Assembly (NCBI RefSeq): GCF_004217285.1
Contig: NZ_SHKS01000004.1
Coordinates: forward strand, 1-64,000
Origin: Streptomyces sp. BK239
GTDB lineage: Bacteria; Actinomycetota; Actinomycetes; Streptomycetales; Streptomycetaceae
Length of the DNA: 64,000 nt
Reading direction: 5' to 3'
The position numbers and the translations under genes are program-made. The notes under the pieces were generated by a model. It was given only the letters and a program-made list of their open reading frames with translations, was not told the DNA's origin and ran no database searches. Every line of letters starts with the position of its first letter. Positions within the stretch are counted from its first letter, which is position 1. Shown in pieces: positions 54,366-61,987 of the stretch.

Positions 54366-55697
54366 GTGCTAGGAGAATATCGGTTCACCGGGCGTCGTGC
54401 AGCGGAGATTTCCGCGAACATCGAGCAGGCGGTGGGGGCGGGTGAACTGGAGCCAGGTGAACTGCTGCCTCCCATGCGGGAGTTGGCCGACCTGCTCGGG
54501 GTGAACCCGAACACCGTCGCGGCCGCCTATCGCACGCTGCGCGAACGCGGCGTGATCGAGACCGACGGCCGGCGGGGCAGCCGGGTGCGCTCGAAGCCGG
54601 CGACGACCGGACGTGAGTTCATCCGCGTCGAGGTGCCCGAGGGTGTGCGGGACCTGTCCACCGGCAACCCCGACCCGGCCCTGCTGCCGGCGCTCGCACC
54701 GGCCTTCGCGTGGGCCGCCGAGCGGGGCGACCGGGAGCCGGTCCTGTACGGGGGCGAGCCCGTGGATCCCGAACTGGCCCGTCTGGCTCGGGCCGACTGG
54801 GCGGCGGACGGTGTGCCGGCGGGCCCCGTCGCCGTCACCTCCGGGTCGCTCGACGCCATCGAGCGCGTCCTCGCCGTCCACCTCAGGCCCGGTGACACGG
54901 TCGCCGTCGAGGACCCCGGCTGGGGCTCACTGCTCGACCTCGTCCCGGCGCTCGGGCTGCGCACGGCGCCCGTCGGCGTCGACGACGAAGGGCCGCTGCC
55001 CGAGGACGTTGCCCGCGCGCTGGCGGGCGGCGCCCGCGCCCTGATCGTCACCGACCGGGCGCAGAACCCGACCGGCGCCGCGGTGAGCGCCGCACGCGCG
55101 CGTGCGCTGCGCGAGGTGCTGCGGGGGCATCCGGGGACCCTGCTCGTCGAGGACGATCACGGTCACCGGATCGTCGACCTTCCCCTGCATCCCCTCGCCG
55201 GCGCCACCCGGCACTGGGCCTTCGTCCGGTCCGCCGCCAAGGCCTACGGCCCTGACCTGCGGCTCGCCGTCCTCACCGGGGACGAGGTCACCCTCGACCG
55301 GGTCCGCGGACGCCAGCGGCTCGGGCCCGGCTGGGTCAGCCGGATCACCCAGCGGGCGGTGGCGCGGCTGTGGTCGGACGGCGCGGTGGACGCGGGGGAG
55401 GTCGCGGCGGCGTACGGGCGGCGGCGCGACGCGCTGATCGCGGCGCTGGCCGAGCGGGGGGTGGCCGCACGGGGCCGCAGCGGAATGAACGTGTGGGTCC
55501 CCGTGCCGGACGAGACGGGGGCCGTGGCCCGGTTGTTGCAGGCCGGGTGGGCTGTCGCACCGGGCGCGCGGTTTCGGCTGGCGTCGCCCGCGGGGGTGCG
55601 GGTGACCGTTTCCGCGGTGGGGCAGGGGGAGACGGGGGAGCTGGCGGACGCGGTGGCGTCCGCGGTGCGGGTGTCGCCGGGGCGGGGGTATGTGTAG
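54366..55697 (+). CDS. MocR-type GntR/aminotransferase regulator
   Basis: 443 residues. The GntR winged helix (~10-70; PMRELADLLGVNPNTVAAAY) is fused to a class I aminotransferase-like domain with the PLP lysine in FVRSAAKAYGPDLRL (~285). MocR proteins sense PLP, amino acids or polyamines. GTG 54366 follows the -10 box by ~8 bp without a Shine-Dalgarno, suggesting a leaderless start; TTG 54360 is less likely. The divergent FMN-type gene is its obvious target. Confidence 0.87.
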   Translation: MLGEYRFTGRRAAEISANIEQAVGAGELEPGELLPPMRELADLLGVNPNTVAAAYRTLRERGVIETDGRRGSRVRSKPATTGREFIRVEVPEGVRDLSTGNPDPALLPALAPAFAWAAERGDREPVLYGGEPVDPELARLARADWAADGVPAGPVAVTSGSLDAIERVLAVHLRPGDTVAVEDPGWGSLLDLVPALGLRTAPVGVDDEGPLPEDVARALAGGARALIVTDRAQNPTGAAVSAARARALREVLRGHPGTLLVEDDHGHRIVDLPLHPLAGATRHWAFVRSAAKAYGPDLRLAVLTGDEVTLDRVRGRQRLGPGWVSRITQRAVARLWSDGAVDAGEVAAAYGRRRDALIAALAERGVAARGRSGMNVWVPVPDETGAVARLLQAGWAVAPGARFRLASPAGVRVTVSAVGQGETGELADAVASAVRVSPGRGYV

Positions 55698-55886
55698 GGC
55701 GCGGCGCGTCGTCCGATGCGGGGCGCGCATCACAGCGGGGCGCATCGAGGGTGCGTCGTGGCTGGTCGCGCAGTTCCCCGCGCCCCCTTCACGCCGGACC
55801 GGTCGCCCCCGTTCCCCCGGTCCGCCCCGCGCGGGCGCCTGACCCCCCGCCCACACCCGGCGTTGCCAGGTGTGGGCGCGGTGGCG

Positions 55887-56354
55887 TTACCTGTCGGCCA
55901 GCTTGCGGAAGTCCCAGGAGACGATCTTTTCCGGGCGCAGCCGAACCCACGCGTGCCGTCCGTCGTGCGGCATCGCGTTCAGGCCGAAGTTCTTGCGGGC
56001 GAACAGCGTCTCCACGGCGTCGAGTTCGGCGCACAGCTCACCGGTGCGCGGGACCTCGCCCACGAACTCGGCGGTGCCGGACAGCTCCACGCCCCGCAGC
56101 GAGTCGTACTCCTCGCCCGAGTCGATCACGATCGCGACCCGGGGGTCACGGCGCAGGTCGGCCCACCGCTTGCTGCGCACCACCGAGTACAACCACAGTG
56201 CCGAGCCGTCCCACAGGAACCACAGGGCACTCACGTGCGGGGCGCCGTCGGCGGAGACGGTCGCGACCCGGCAGGTGCGCTGGAAGGTGAGGAACGCGTC
56301 CAGCTCTCCCGGGGTCATCATGATCTTCCGGCCCCGGCGCTGAGTCACGGTCAT
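55887..56354 (-). CDS. PPOX-class flavin/F420-binding protein
   Basis: 155 residues, a split barrel: MTPGELDAFLTFQRTCRVAT, GAPHVSALWFLWDG, YSVVRSKRWADLRRDPRVAI. It is typical of F420- or FMN-dependent actinobacterial oxidoreductases of unknown substrate. GAGGG upstream supports ATG 56354. It is the second such protein within 2 kb. Confidence 0.85.
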   Translation of the reverse strand: MTVTQRRGRKIMMTPGELDAFLTFQRTCRVATVSADGAPHVSALWFLWDGSALWLYSVVRSKRWADLRRDPRVAIVIDSGEEYDSLRGVELSGTAEFVGEVPRTGELCAELDAVETLFARKNFGLNAMPHDGRHAWVRLRPEKIVSWDFRKLADR

Positions 56355-56514
56355 CCGGCCCTCTTTTCTGTTCTCTTCTCTCACGTCGCGCCAGAGCCGG
56401 GCTCTGACGGCACGTCAAAAAAGGATGCTTCCCCAAAGGATGAGTCTTCTTCCCTGCTCACGCAACGGTGGCTATTCTCACCCGACTTCACCCGCCGGCC
56501 GCCCCGGAGGAGCC

Positions 56515-57168
56515 ATGCCGTCGTACGGAGCACTCGGTGACCTCCTCGTCCCCGAGCACACCGTCCTGCTGACCGTCGAGTGCCAGCAGGGCGTCGTCGG
56601 TCCCACCGCCGCGCTACCCGAACTCGCCCGCACGGTACGGGAGTCGGGCGCGCTCGCGAACGTCGCCCGGCTCGTGGCCGGCGCGCACGCGAGCGGCGTA
56701 CAGGTGCTGCACGCCGTCGCCGAACGCCGTCCGGACGGCCGGGGATCCAACCGCAACGCCCGGCTGTTCCATGCCGCCGAACGCCTCCCCGTGCGGCAAC
56801 TCCCCGGCACGGACGCGGTCCGCGTGGCGCCCCCCATCGACGTCGCCGCGGAGGATCTCGTCGTACGGCGTCTGCACGGGCTGTCGCCGATCCAGGGCAC
56901 CGACGTCGACGCCCTGCTGCGCAACCTGGGCTGCCGCACCCTGGTGGTCGCCGGCGTCTCGGCAAACGTGGCGATCCCCAACGCCGTCTTCGACGCCGTC
57001 AACCGGGGTTACACCGCCGTGGTGCCGGCCGACGCCATCGCGGGGGTGCCTTCGGAGTACACCCCCGCGATGGTCCGCCACACCCTCGCGTTGGTCGCCA
57101 CGGTCGCGACCACCAACGAGGTGCTGGCCTGCTTCGAGCGGGCGGACGGCGGCGTCAGGCCAGGGTGA
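56515..57168 (+). CDS. Isochorismatase-fold protein lacking the catalytic triad
   Basis: 217 residues of the cysteine-hydrolase (isochorismatase) fold. The usual Asp in LLxVDxQ is Glu (LLTVECQQG). The Lys region reads VVRRLHGLSPIQGTD, with no Lys. The nucleophile motif GVxTNxCV reads GVSANVAIPN, with Ala instead of Cys. Hydrolase activity is therefore unlikely, and a binding or regulatory role is possible. GGAGG before ATG 56515. Its 3' end overlaps the convergent Rieske gene by 14 nt. Confidence 0.8.
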   Translation: MPSYGALGDLLVPEHTVLLTVECQQGVVGPTAALPELARTVRESGALANVARLVAGAHASGVQVLHAVAERRPDGRGSNRNARLFHAAERLPVRQLPGTDAVRVAPPIDVAAEDLVVRRLHGLSPIQGTDVDALLRNLGCRTLVVAGVSANVAIPNAVFDAVNRGYTAVVPADAIAGVPSEYTPAMVRHTLALVATVATTNEVLACFERADGGVRPG

Positions 57169-57664
57169 TGGAGTCCCCGCTGACCTTGATCGGCACCTCG
57201 GGCAGCGGCTTCTTCGCCGGACCGCTCTTCACGCTGCCGTCCGTGATAGAGAAGTTGCTGTTGTGGCAGGGGCAGTTGATGACGCCGTCGGCGATGCTCT
57301 TCACCGCGCAGCCCGCATGGGTGCACACGGACGAGAACGCCTTGAACTGACCCGCCGACGGCTGCACGACGACGACCTTCTTGTCCTCGAAGACCTTTCC
57401 GCCGCCCTGCGGGATCTCGGCGGTCGTGGTCAGCGCCGTGCCGCCCGCGCCGCCGCCGGTGCTCGCCGACGAACCGCCGGTCGAACCGGCGGAGCCCGCC
57501 GCTCCGGCGGTGCCCGCGCCGGCCGACGAGTTCGACGAACCCGACGCGTCGTCGTCGGAGCCACCGCACGCGGTCAGCGCGACGGCCAGCCCGGCGGCTC
57601 CGGCGGCGGCCACCACGGCACGACGGGCGGGTCCGGACGCGGGATTCAGGGATGCGCTGGTCAT
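57155..57664 (-). CDS. Rieske [2Fe-2S] lipoprotein
   Basis: 169 residues. An Arg-pair N-terminus (PARRAVVAAAGAAG) with lipobox (ALTAC, Cys ~33) suggests a Tat-exported lipoprotein. A ~45-residue Gly/Ser/Ala linker follows, then a Rieske domain with cluster motifs CTHAGC (~115) and CPCHNSNF (~132). It is probably an extracytoplasmic electron carrier. Confidence 0.9.
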   Translation of the reverse strand: MTSASLNPASGPARRAVVAAAGAAGLAVALTACGGSDDDASGSSNSSAGAGTAGAAGSAGSTGGSSASTGGGAGGTALTTTAEIPQGGGKVFEDKKVVVVQPSAGQFKAFSSVCTHAGCAVKSIADGVINCPCHNSNFSITDGSVKSGPAKKPLPEVPIKVSGDSITLA

Positions 57665-57898
57665 GCTGGGGTTTCCCTTCGGGGGACGATCGGTGATCTG
57701 CCGAGATGTACGGGCCACGGACGCCCCGTGTTCAGCGCCCTTGCAACTGCGGACCGTGCCAAGAGACTGACCCCGTCGAGGTCAGCGGGGCGTAAGCCGG
57801 AGCTGTCCCGGAGCTGTCACCGGTGCGAGGGCGACCGCCGTGGACGCGGTCAGCGGCCCCCGCGTCCACGGCCCCGCGGCCCCGACCCCCTCGTGCGG

Positions 57899-58567
57899 TC
57901 ATCCCGTGGACAGCATGTCCGCCACCGCGGACGCCGTCGTGCGGTGCCAGGTCCCGCTGCGGCGGAGCATGGCGTGGTCCCCTTCCGGCATCACTACGGC
58001 GTCGGCCCTGGCCCCCGCCGCACGGGCCCGCTCGACGAAGGCCAGGGACGCGCCGGGGTCGGTGACGCGGTCCCGGTCCCCGTGGAGCACGACGATCAGC
58101 TTGCCCCGCAGATGCTCCACGGGCTCCCCCGGCGGGCACCACGGAGCCAGGGCCAGCACGCCCCGCACCTGGGCCGCTTCCGCGGCGCGCAGGGCAGCGC
58201 GCCCGCCCATCGAGTGCCCCACCAGCACCACCGGGACGTCCCCCGCGAGCCGGGTCAGTTCGCTCAGCGCCCGGTGGACGTCCTTCAGCGTGTCGGCGGC
58301 GGAGCCGTTCCACCCCCGCAGCCGGTAGCGCACCTCGCCCAGCAGGATGTCGTCGGGCACCTCCCGGGCGACGGCGCGCACGAAGGGCCTCATACGGACC
58401 GCGGCGAGTTGCCAGGGCCGGGAGCGGGCACGGCTGTCGGCCCGGCCGCCGTGCAGGAACAGCACGGCGGCACGCGCCGCGGGCGTGGCCCGGCGCGTCA
58501 CCAGCGCGGACGCCGGGTCCTGCGCCGTGCCCTCCTTGGCCTGCCGGGTCTGCTCGTGCTCGGTCAT
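57899..58567 (-). CDS. Alpha/beta hydrolase
   Basis: 222 residues. The nucleophile elbow is GHSMGG (~117), the oxyanion region FLHGGRADS (~37), and the late acid/His are in HGDRDRVTDP and EGDHAML. It resembles dienelactone-hydrolase/BioH-like small esterases. It is divergent from the sigma-remnant/anti-sigma pair. The substrate is unknown. Confidence 0.85.
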   Translation of the reverse strand: MTEHEQTRQAKEGTAQDPASALVTRRATPAARAAVLFLHGGRADSRARSRPWQLAAVRMRPFVRAVAREVPDDILLGEVRYRLRGWNGSAADTLKDVHRALSELTRLAGDVPVVLVGHSMGGRAALRAAEAAQVRGVLALAPWCPPGEPVEHLRGKLIVVLHGDRDRVTDPGASLAFVERARAAGARADAVVMPEGDHAMLRRSGTWHRTTASAVADMLSTG

Positions 58568-58680
58568 GCGTCCTCCTCACAGGTCGTCCCGTCCGCCGCC
58601 GAACGGTGAACCCGACCGGGGCCCGGCGCGCGGCCGCCCGAGCAGTCTGACGTCGTTCGGTATTTCATGGGAGAGGGACC

Positions 58681-58709
58681 AATCCGCGACCGCCCTGGTA
58701 CCGGAATAC
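58681..58709 (+). promoter_or_regulatory. ECF sigma-type promoter, copy 1
   Basis: AATCC (58681-58685), 16-bp spacer, CGGAATAC (58702-58709). The same boxes at the same spacing precede the fatty-acid operon on the other strand (63356-63328). They resemble the mycobacterial SigK promoter (CCATCC, N16-17, CCGAAT). The start codon of the sigma remnant is at 58741. Confidence 0.7.
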
Positions 58710-58740
58710 GTTCGGAGATGTCCCGACCTCGGAGGACCAC

Positions 58741-58833
58741 GTGAGACACGCCGTACACATCGGCACGGACCCGTCGGCGTCACCGGACCTTCGGGGGCTG
58801 ACGAACCGGGTGGCCCTCGGGGCGACGGCGTGA
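58741..58833 (+). pseudogene. Deletion remnant of an ECF sigma factor gene (sigK-like)
   Basis: GGAGG 6 nt before GTG 58741 opens a 30-codon frame. Its start (HIGTDPSASPDLRGLTNRVA, then LG) resembles the N-terminus of SigK-type sigma factors (typically ...L..RVALGD..AF), but the frame then ends ATA-stop. The stop overlaps the anti-sigma GTG (GTGA), as a sigma C-terminus would. The simplest reading is an in-frame internal deletion of ~150 codons joining N- and C-terminal ends. An alternative is an unrelated leader peptide. Confidence 0.55.
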
Positions 58834-59078
58834 CGTCCGCCGATCTTCACATGCTGACGGGCGCGTACGCCCTGCACGCCCTGTCCGACGACGAACGCGA
58901 GGAGTTCGAGCGGCACCTCGCCGAGTGCGGGAGCTGCGCGCGGGAGACCGCCGAGCTGACGGCCACCGCGGCCCGGTTGGGGATGGCGGTGTCCCGGACG
59001 CCACGCCCGGCGCTGCGCGAGGAGGTGCTGCGCCGGGTCGCCGCCGTACGACAGCAGACGCCCGGTCCGCCACCCTGA
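58830..59078 (+). CDS. Anti-sigma factor N-terminal (zinc-finger) domain, RskA-like, truncated
   Basis: 82 residues. LHMLTGAYALHALSDDEREE and the HLAECGSC zinc-type motif are the sigma-binding domain of RskA/ChrR-like anti-sigma factors. Full-length relatives continue with a membrane helix and an extracytoplasmic domain; here the protein stops after the first domain (QQTPGPPP). A soluble sigma-binding domain could still sequester a sigma factor but cannot sense the outside. GTG 58830 overlaps the preceding remnant. It converges with the fatty-acid operon. Confidence 0.75.
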   Translation: MTSADLHMLTGAYALHALSDDEREEFERHLAECGSCARETAELTATAARLGMAVSRTPRPALREEVLRRVAAVRQQTPGPPP

Positions 59079-59097
59079 GCCCGGGGCGCGCCCCGGC

Positions 59098-59928
59098 TCA
59101 GCGGCGCGCACCGGTCCTCGGACGGGACACCGTCCTCTTGGGCGGCCGGGGGAAGAACCCACTGGTCCGGGCCGCGTACTCGGCGAAGCCCGGACGGTCC
59201 GCCATCCGGCGTTCCAGCAGCCGCTGACCGCTGCCCTTGGTCAGCAGCAGGCTCATCACCACCGGGGAGACGAGGGAGACGGCGGCCGCCGCGCCCGAGT
59301 CGCAGGTGATCAGGTACAGCCCCCACCACACGCAGAAGTCGCCGAAGTAGTTGGGATGGCGCGTGTAGCGCCACAGGCCCCGGTCCATGATCCGGCCCTT
59401 GTGCGCCGGATCCGCCTTGAAACGGGCGAGCTGGGCGTCCCCGACCGCCTCGAAGAACACACCGACCGCCCACAGCAGCGCCCCGGCGACGGCCCACGCC
59501 GACATGGGCCCGGTGACGTACTGCGCGGCCTGCACGGGGAGCGACACGAGCCACACCAGCGCGCCCTGGAGCAGGTACACCTTCCGCAGGGCGTACAGGT
59601 TCCGGTCGCCGGGCGCCTTGGCGAGCAGGTCCTCGTAGCGGGGGTCCTCGCCGTGCCCGCGCCCCCGCCGGGCGATGTGCACCGCCAGCCGCACGCCCCA
59701 CAACGCGGTCAGCGCGGTCACCAGGAGCCGCCGGCCCGGGTCGCCGTGGTCGGCGGACGCCACGAAGGTCACCAGCGCGACCGCCGTGAAGGCGAGCCCC
59801 CAGGCGCAGTCGACGATCCGGTGGACGCCCTTGCGCACGGCGACGGCGAAGGTGACCAGCATGACGGCGAGAGCCGCGCCCGCCGCCCAGGCCAGGTTGA
59901 CGGCGAACGCCGCCCAGGGGAAGGTCAT
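59098..59928 (-). CDS. DUF1295 / steroid-5-alpha-reductase-like membrane protein
   Basis: 276 residues with six or more membrane helices and the C-terminal RHPNYFGDFCVWWGLYLI motif of the DUF1295/isoprenylcysteine-methyltransferase-like fold. It is the counterpart of Rv0446c. The start overlaps the preceding methyltransferase stop (ATGA). It probably reduces or handles a modified lipid; activity is inferred only. Confidence 0.83.
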   Translation of the reverse strand: MTFPWAAFAVNLAWAAGAALAVMLVTFAVAVRKGVHRIVDCAWGLAFTAVALVTFVASADHGDPGRRLLVTALTALWGVRLAVHIARRGRGHGEDPRYEDLLAKAPGDRNLYALRKVYLLQGALVWLVSLPVQAAQYVTGPMSAWAVAGALLWAVGVFFEAVGDAQLARFKADPAHKGRIMDRGLWRYTRHPNYFGDFCVWWGLYLITCDSGAAAAVSLVSPVVMSLLLTKGSGQRLLERRMADRPGFAEYAARTSGFFPRPPKRTVSRPRTGARR

Positions 59929-61214
59929 CTCAGGTCCTCCTTGGTCAACAGGTACTGCTGCACGTCGAGGTATCCGGAGCGGAAACCCGCCTCGGAGTAG
60001 GCCAGGTAGAAGGTCCACATACGGCGGAACGTGGCGTCGAAGCCGAGCGTGGCCACCTCGTCCGCCCGCTCGGCGAACCGCTCCCGCCACAGCCGCAGCG
60101 TCTCGGCGTAGTGCTCGCCGTAGGCGTCGCGGCGGGCCACGCGCAGCGCGGTGTGGTCGCGGACCGTCCCGGCCACCGCCTCCACGGAGGGCAGCAGCCC
60201 GCCGGGGAAGACGTACTTCTGGATCCAGGTGAAGGTGTCGCGGGAGGCCATCATGCGGTCGTGCGGCATGGTGATGGCCTGGAGGGCGACCTTGCCGCCG
60301 GGGACCAGCAGGTCGTCCAGCGCCCGGAAGTAGACCGGCCAGAACTCCGCACCCACGGCTTCCACCATCTCGACGCTCACGACGGCGTCGTACGCGCCGC
60401 GCGCCTCGCGGTAGTCGCGCAGTTCGACACCGACCCGGCCGGTGAGACCCGCCGCGGCGACGCGCTCCAGCGCCAGGTCGCGCTGTTCCCGGGACAGGGT
60501 GAGCGAGGTGACGTGCGCGCCGCGCGCGGCGGCGCGGATCGCCAGTTCCCCCCAGCCGGTGCCGATCTCCAGCAGCCGTGTCCCCTCGCCCACGCCCGCC
60601 AGGTCGAGCAGCCGGTCGATCTTGCGGTGCTGGGCGGCGGGCAGCAGGTCCCAGGCCGCGGGGAAGCCGTCGAAGAGGGCGGCCGAGTAGGTGAGCGTGC
60701 CGTCCAGGAAGAGGGCGAAGAGGTCGTTGGAAAGGTCGTAGTGGCGGCTGATGTTGTCGCGGGCCCCACCGGGGGTGTTGCGCTCGGAGTCCGGCCGGCG
60801 CAGCGCCCACAGACCGCGCAGCCGTTGCAGGGGGCGGGGGATCAGCCCGACCGCGTTCCCGGCGAGCACCGTGAGGACGGCGACGAGGTCGGGCGCGTCC
60901 CACTCGCCTGCCATGTACGACTCGCCGAAGCCGACCAGGCCCTGGCTGCCGATCCGGGCGTGGAAGGCCTTCGGGTCGCGGACGTCCATGACCGGGCCGC
61001 CCGCGCCGATCGAGGAGCCGTCCGCGAAGCGCACGTGCAGGGGCAGGTCGCGCAGGGCACGCCGTACGACGGCCGCGGTGACCGCCGTCCGGGTCCACGA
61101 GGCGTCCGGCGGCACGGCCACGTCGGGCCAGCGCGTCCGGTCGACGGCGAAGTCGCGCGGGCGCGCGGTCACGGTCCGCCCCGCGTGGACGGGTCGGGGA
61201 TCGGCGGTCCTCAT
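59925..61214 (-). CDS. Cyclopropane-fatty-acid-synthase-like methyltransferase (UfaA1-like)
   Basis: 429 residues. The SAM-binding motif is LLEIGTGWGELAIRAA (~200); the CFA-family signature NISRHYDLSNDLFALFLDG precedes it and QKYVFPGG follows (~330). It methylates double bonds of membrane phospholipid acyl chains, giving cyclopropane or methyl-branched chains. M. tuberculosis UfaA1 (Rv0447c) holds the same position in its operon. The ATG overlaps the DUF1365 stop. Confidence 0.88.
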   Translation of the reverse strand: MRTADPRPVHAGRTVTARPRDFAVDRTRWPDVAVPPDASWTRTAVTAAVVRRALRDLPLHVRFADGSSIGAGGPVMDVRDPKAFHARIGSQGLVGFGESYMAGEWDAPDLVAVLTVLAGNAVGLIPRPLQRLRGLWALRRPDSERNTPGGARDNISRHYDLSNDLFALFLDGTLTYSAALFDGFPAAWDLLPAAQHRKIDRLLDLAGVGEGTRLLEIGTGWGELAIRAAARGAHVTSLTLSREQRDLALERVAAAGLTGRVGVELRDYREARGAYDAVVSVEMVEAVGAEFWPVYFRALDDLLVPGGKVALQAITMPHDRMMASRDTFTWIQKYVFPGGLLPSVEAVAGTVRDHTALRVARRDAYGEHYAETLRLWRERFAERADEVATLGFDATFRRMWTFYLAYSEAGFRSGYLDVQQYLLTKEDLR

Positions 61215-61987
61215 GCGGCGTTCTCCGGGTTCTCGCGGCGGTCTCGCTGGTCGGGATCGGTGTCTTCGAGTGCGGATACGGGAGCGGGGCGGGGCTGCAC
61301 CGGCAGCCCGCGCAGGTACAGGCGGACGCCGTGCAGCCGGATGGCGGCCGACACGGCGAGCGTCGACCAGGGCCGGCGCACCGCCAGACGCAGCACGGCG
61401 CCCGCGGACACCTCGCGCCGGGCCCCGCGCACGGTGGCGGTGAAGGGCCTGCCGCCCTCCCGCTCCAGGTGCACGGTCAGGTCGAGCCTGTCCTGCGGGC
61501 GGGGCACACGCATGCGGTAGCGGCCGTCGACCGGGAAGAAGGGGGAGACGTAGAACTCCTTGTCGGCGAGGGCCGTCCCCGACGCGTCCGGGCGCAGCAG
61601 ATAACAGTGGCGCCCGCCGTAGGTGTTGTGGACCTCGGCGACCACACAGCGCGCGGAACCGTCGGGGCCGTGGCACCAGTACAGGGTGAGCGGGTTGAAG
61701 ACATGGCCGAGCACGCGCGCGTGGGTGAGCATGACGACCGGGCCGCCGTCGAGGCGCACCCCGCGGGAGGCGAGGAACGCGTCCAGCCCCGCGCGCAGGG
61801 AGGGTTGGTCGCCGGTGAAATGGTCGCGCGGATCGAAGCGCGCCAACGGCCTGATGAGGCGGGGGAGTCGGGGCGGGTGGTCGGGGTCGATCAGCCACAT
61901 GTAGGTGCGGTGGCGCAGCGCGTGGCGCAGGGGCGCGGAGCGCACGTGGGTGATCGTGCACGGGTACAGGGCGGACGCGAAGCTCAC
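61211..61987 (-). CDS. DUF1365 family protein
   Basis: 258 residues: ALYPCTITHVRSAPLRHALR at the start, GHVFNPLTLYWCHGPDG and VHNTYGGRHCYLL in the middle. DUF1365 proteins nearly always sit between an FAD oxidoreductase and a CFA-like methyltransferase, and are assumed to act in the same lipid modification. GTG 61987 overlaps the preceding stop. Counterpart of Rv0448c. Confidence 0.85.
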   Translation of the reverse strand: MSFASALYPCTITHVRSAPLRHALRHRTYMWLIDPDHPPRLPRLIRPLARFDPRDHFTGDQPSLRAGLDAFLASRGVRLDGGPVVMLTHARVLGHVFNPLTLYWCHGPDGSARCVVAEVHNTYGGRHCYLLRPDASGTALADKEFYVSPFFPVDGRYRMRVPRPQDRLDLTVHLEREGGRPFTATVRGARREVSAGAVLRLAVRRPWSTLAVSAAIRLHGVRLYLRGLPVQPRPAPVSALEDTDPDQRDRRENPENAA

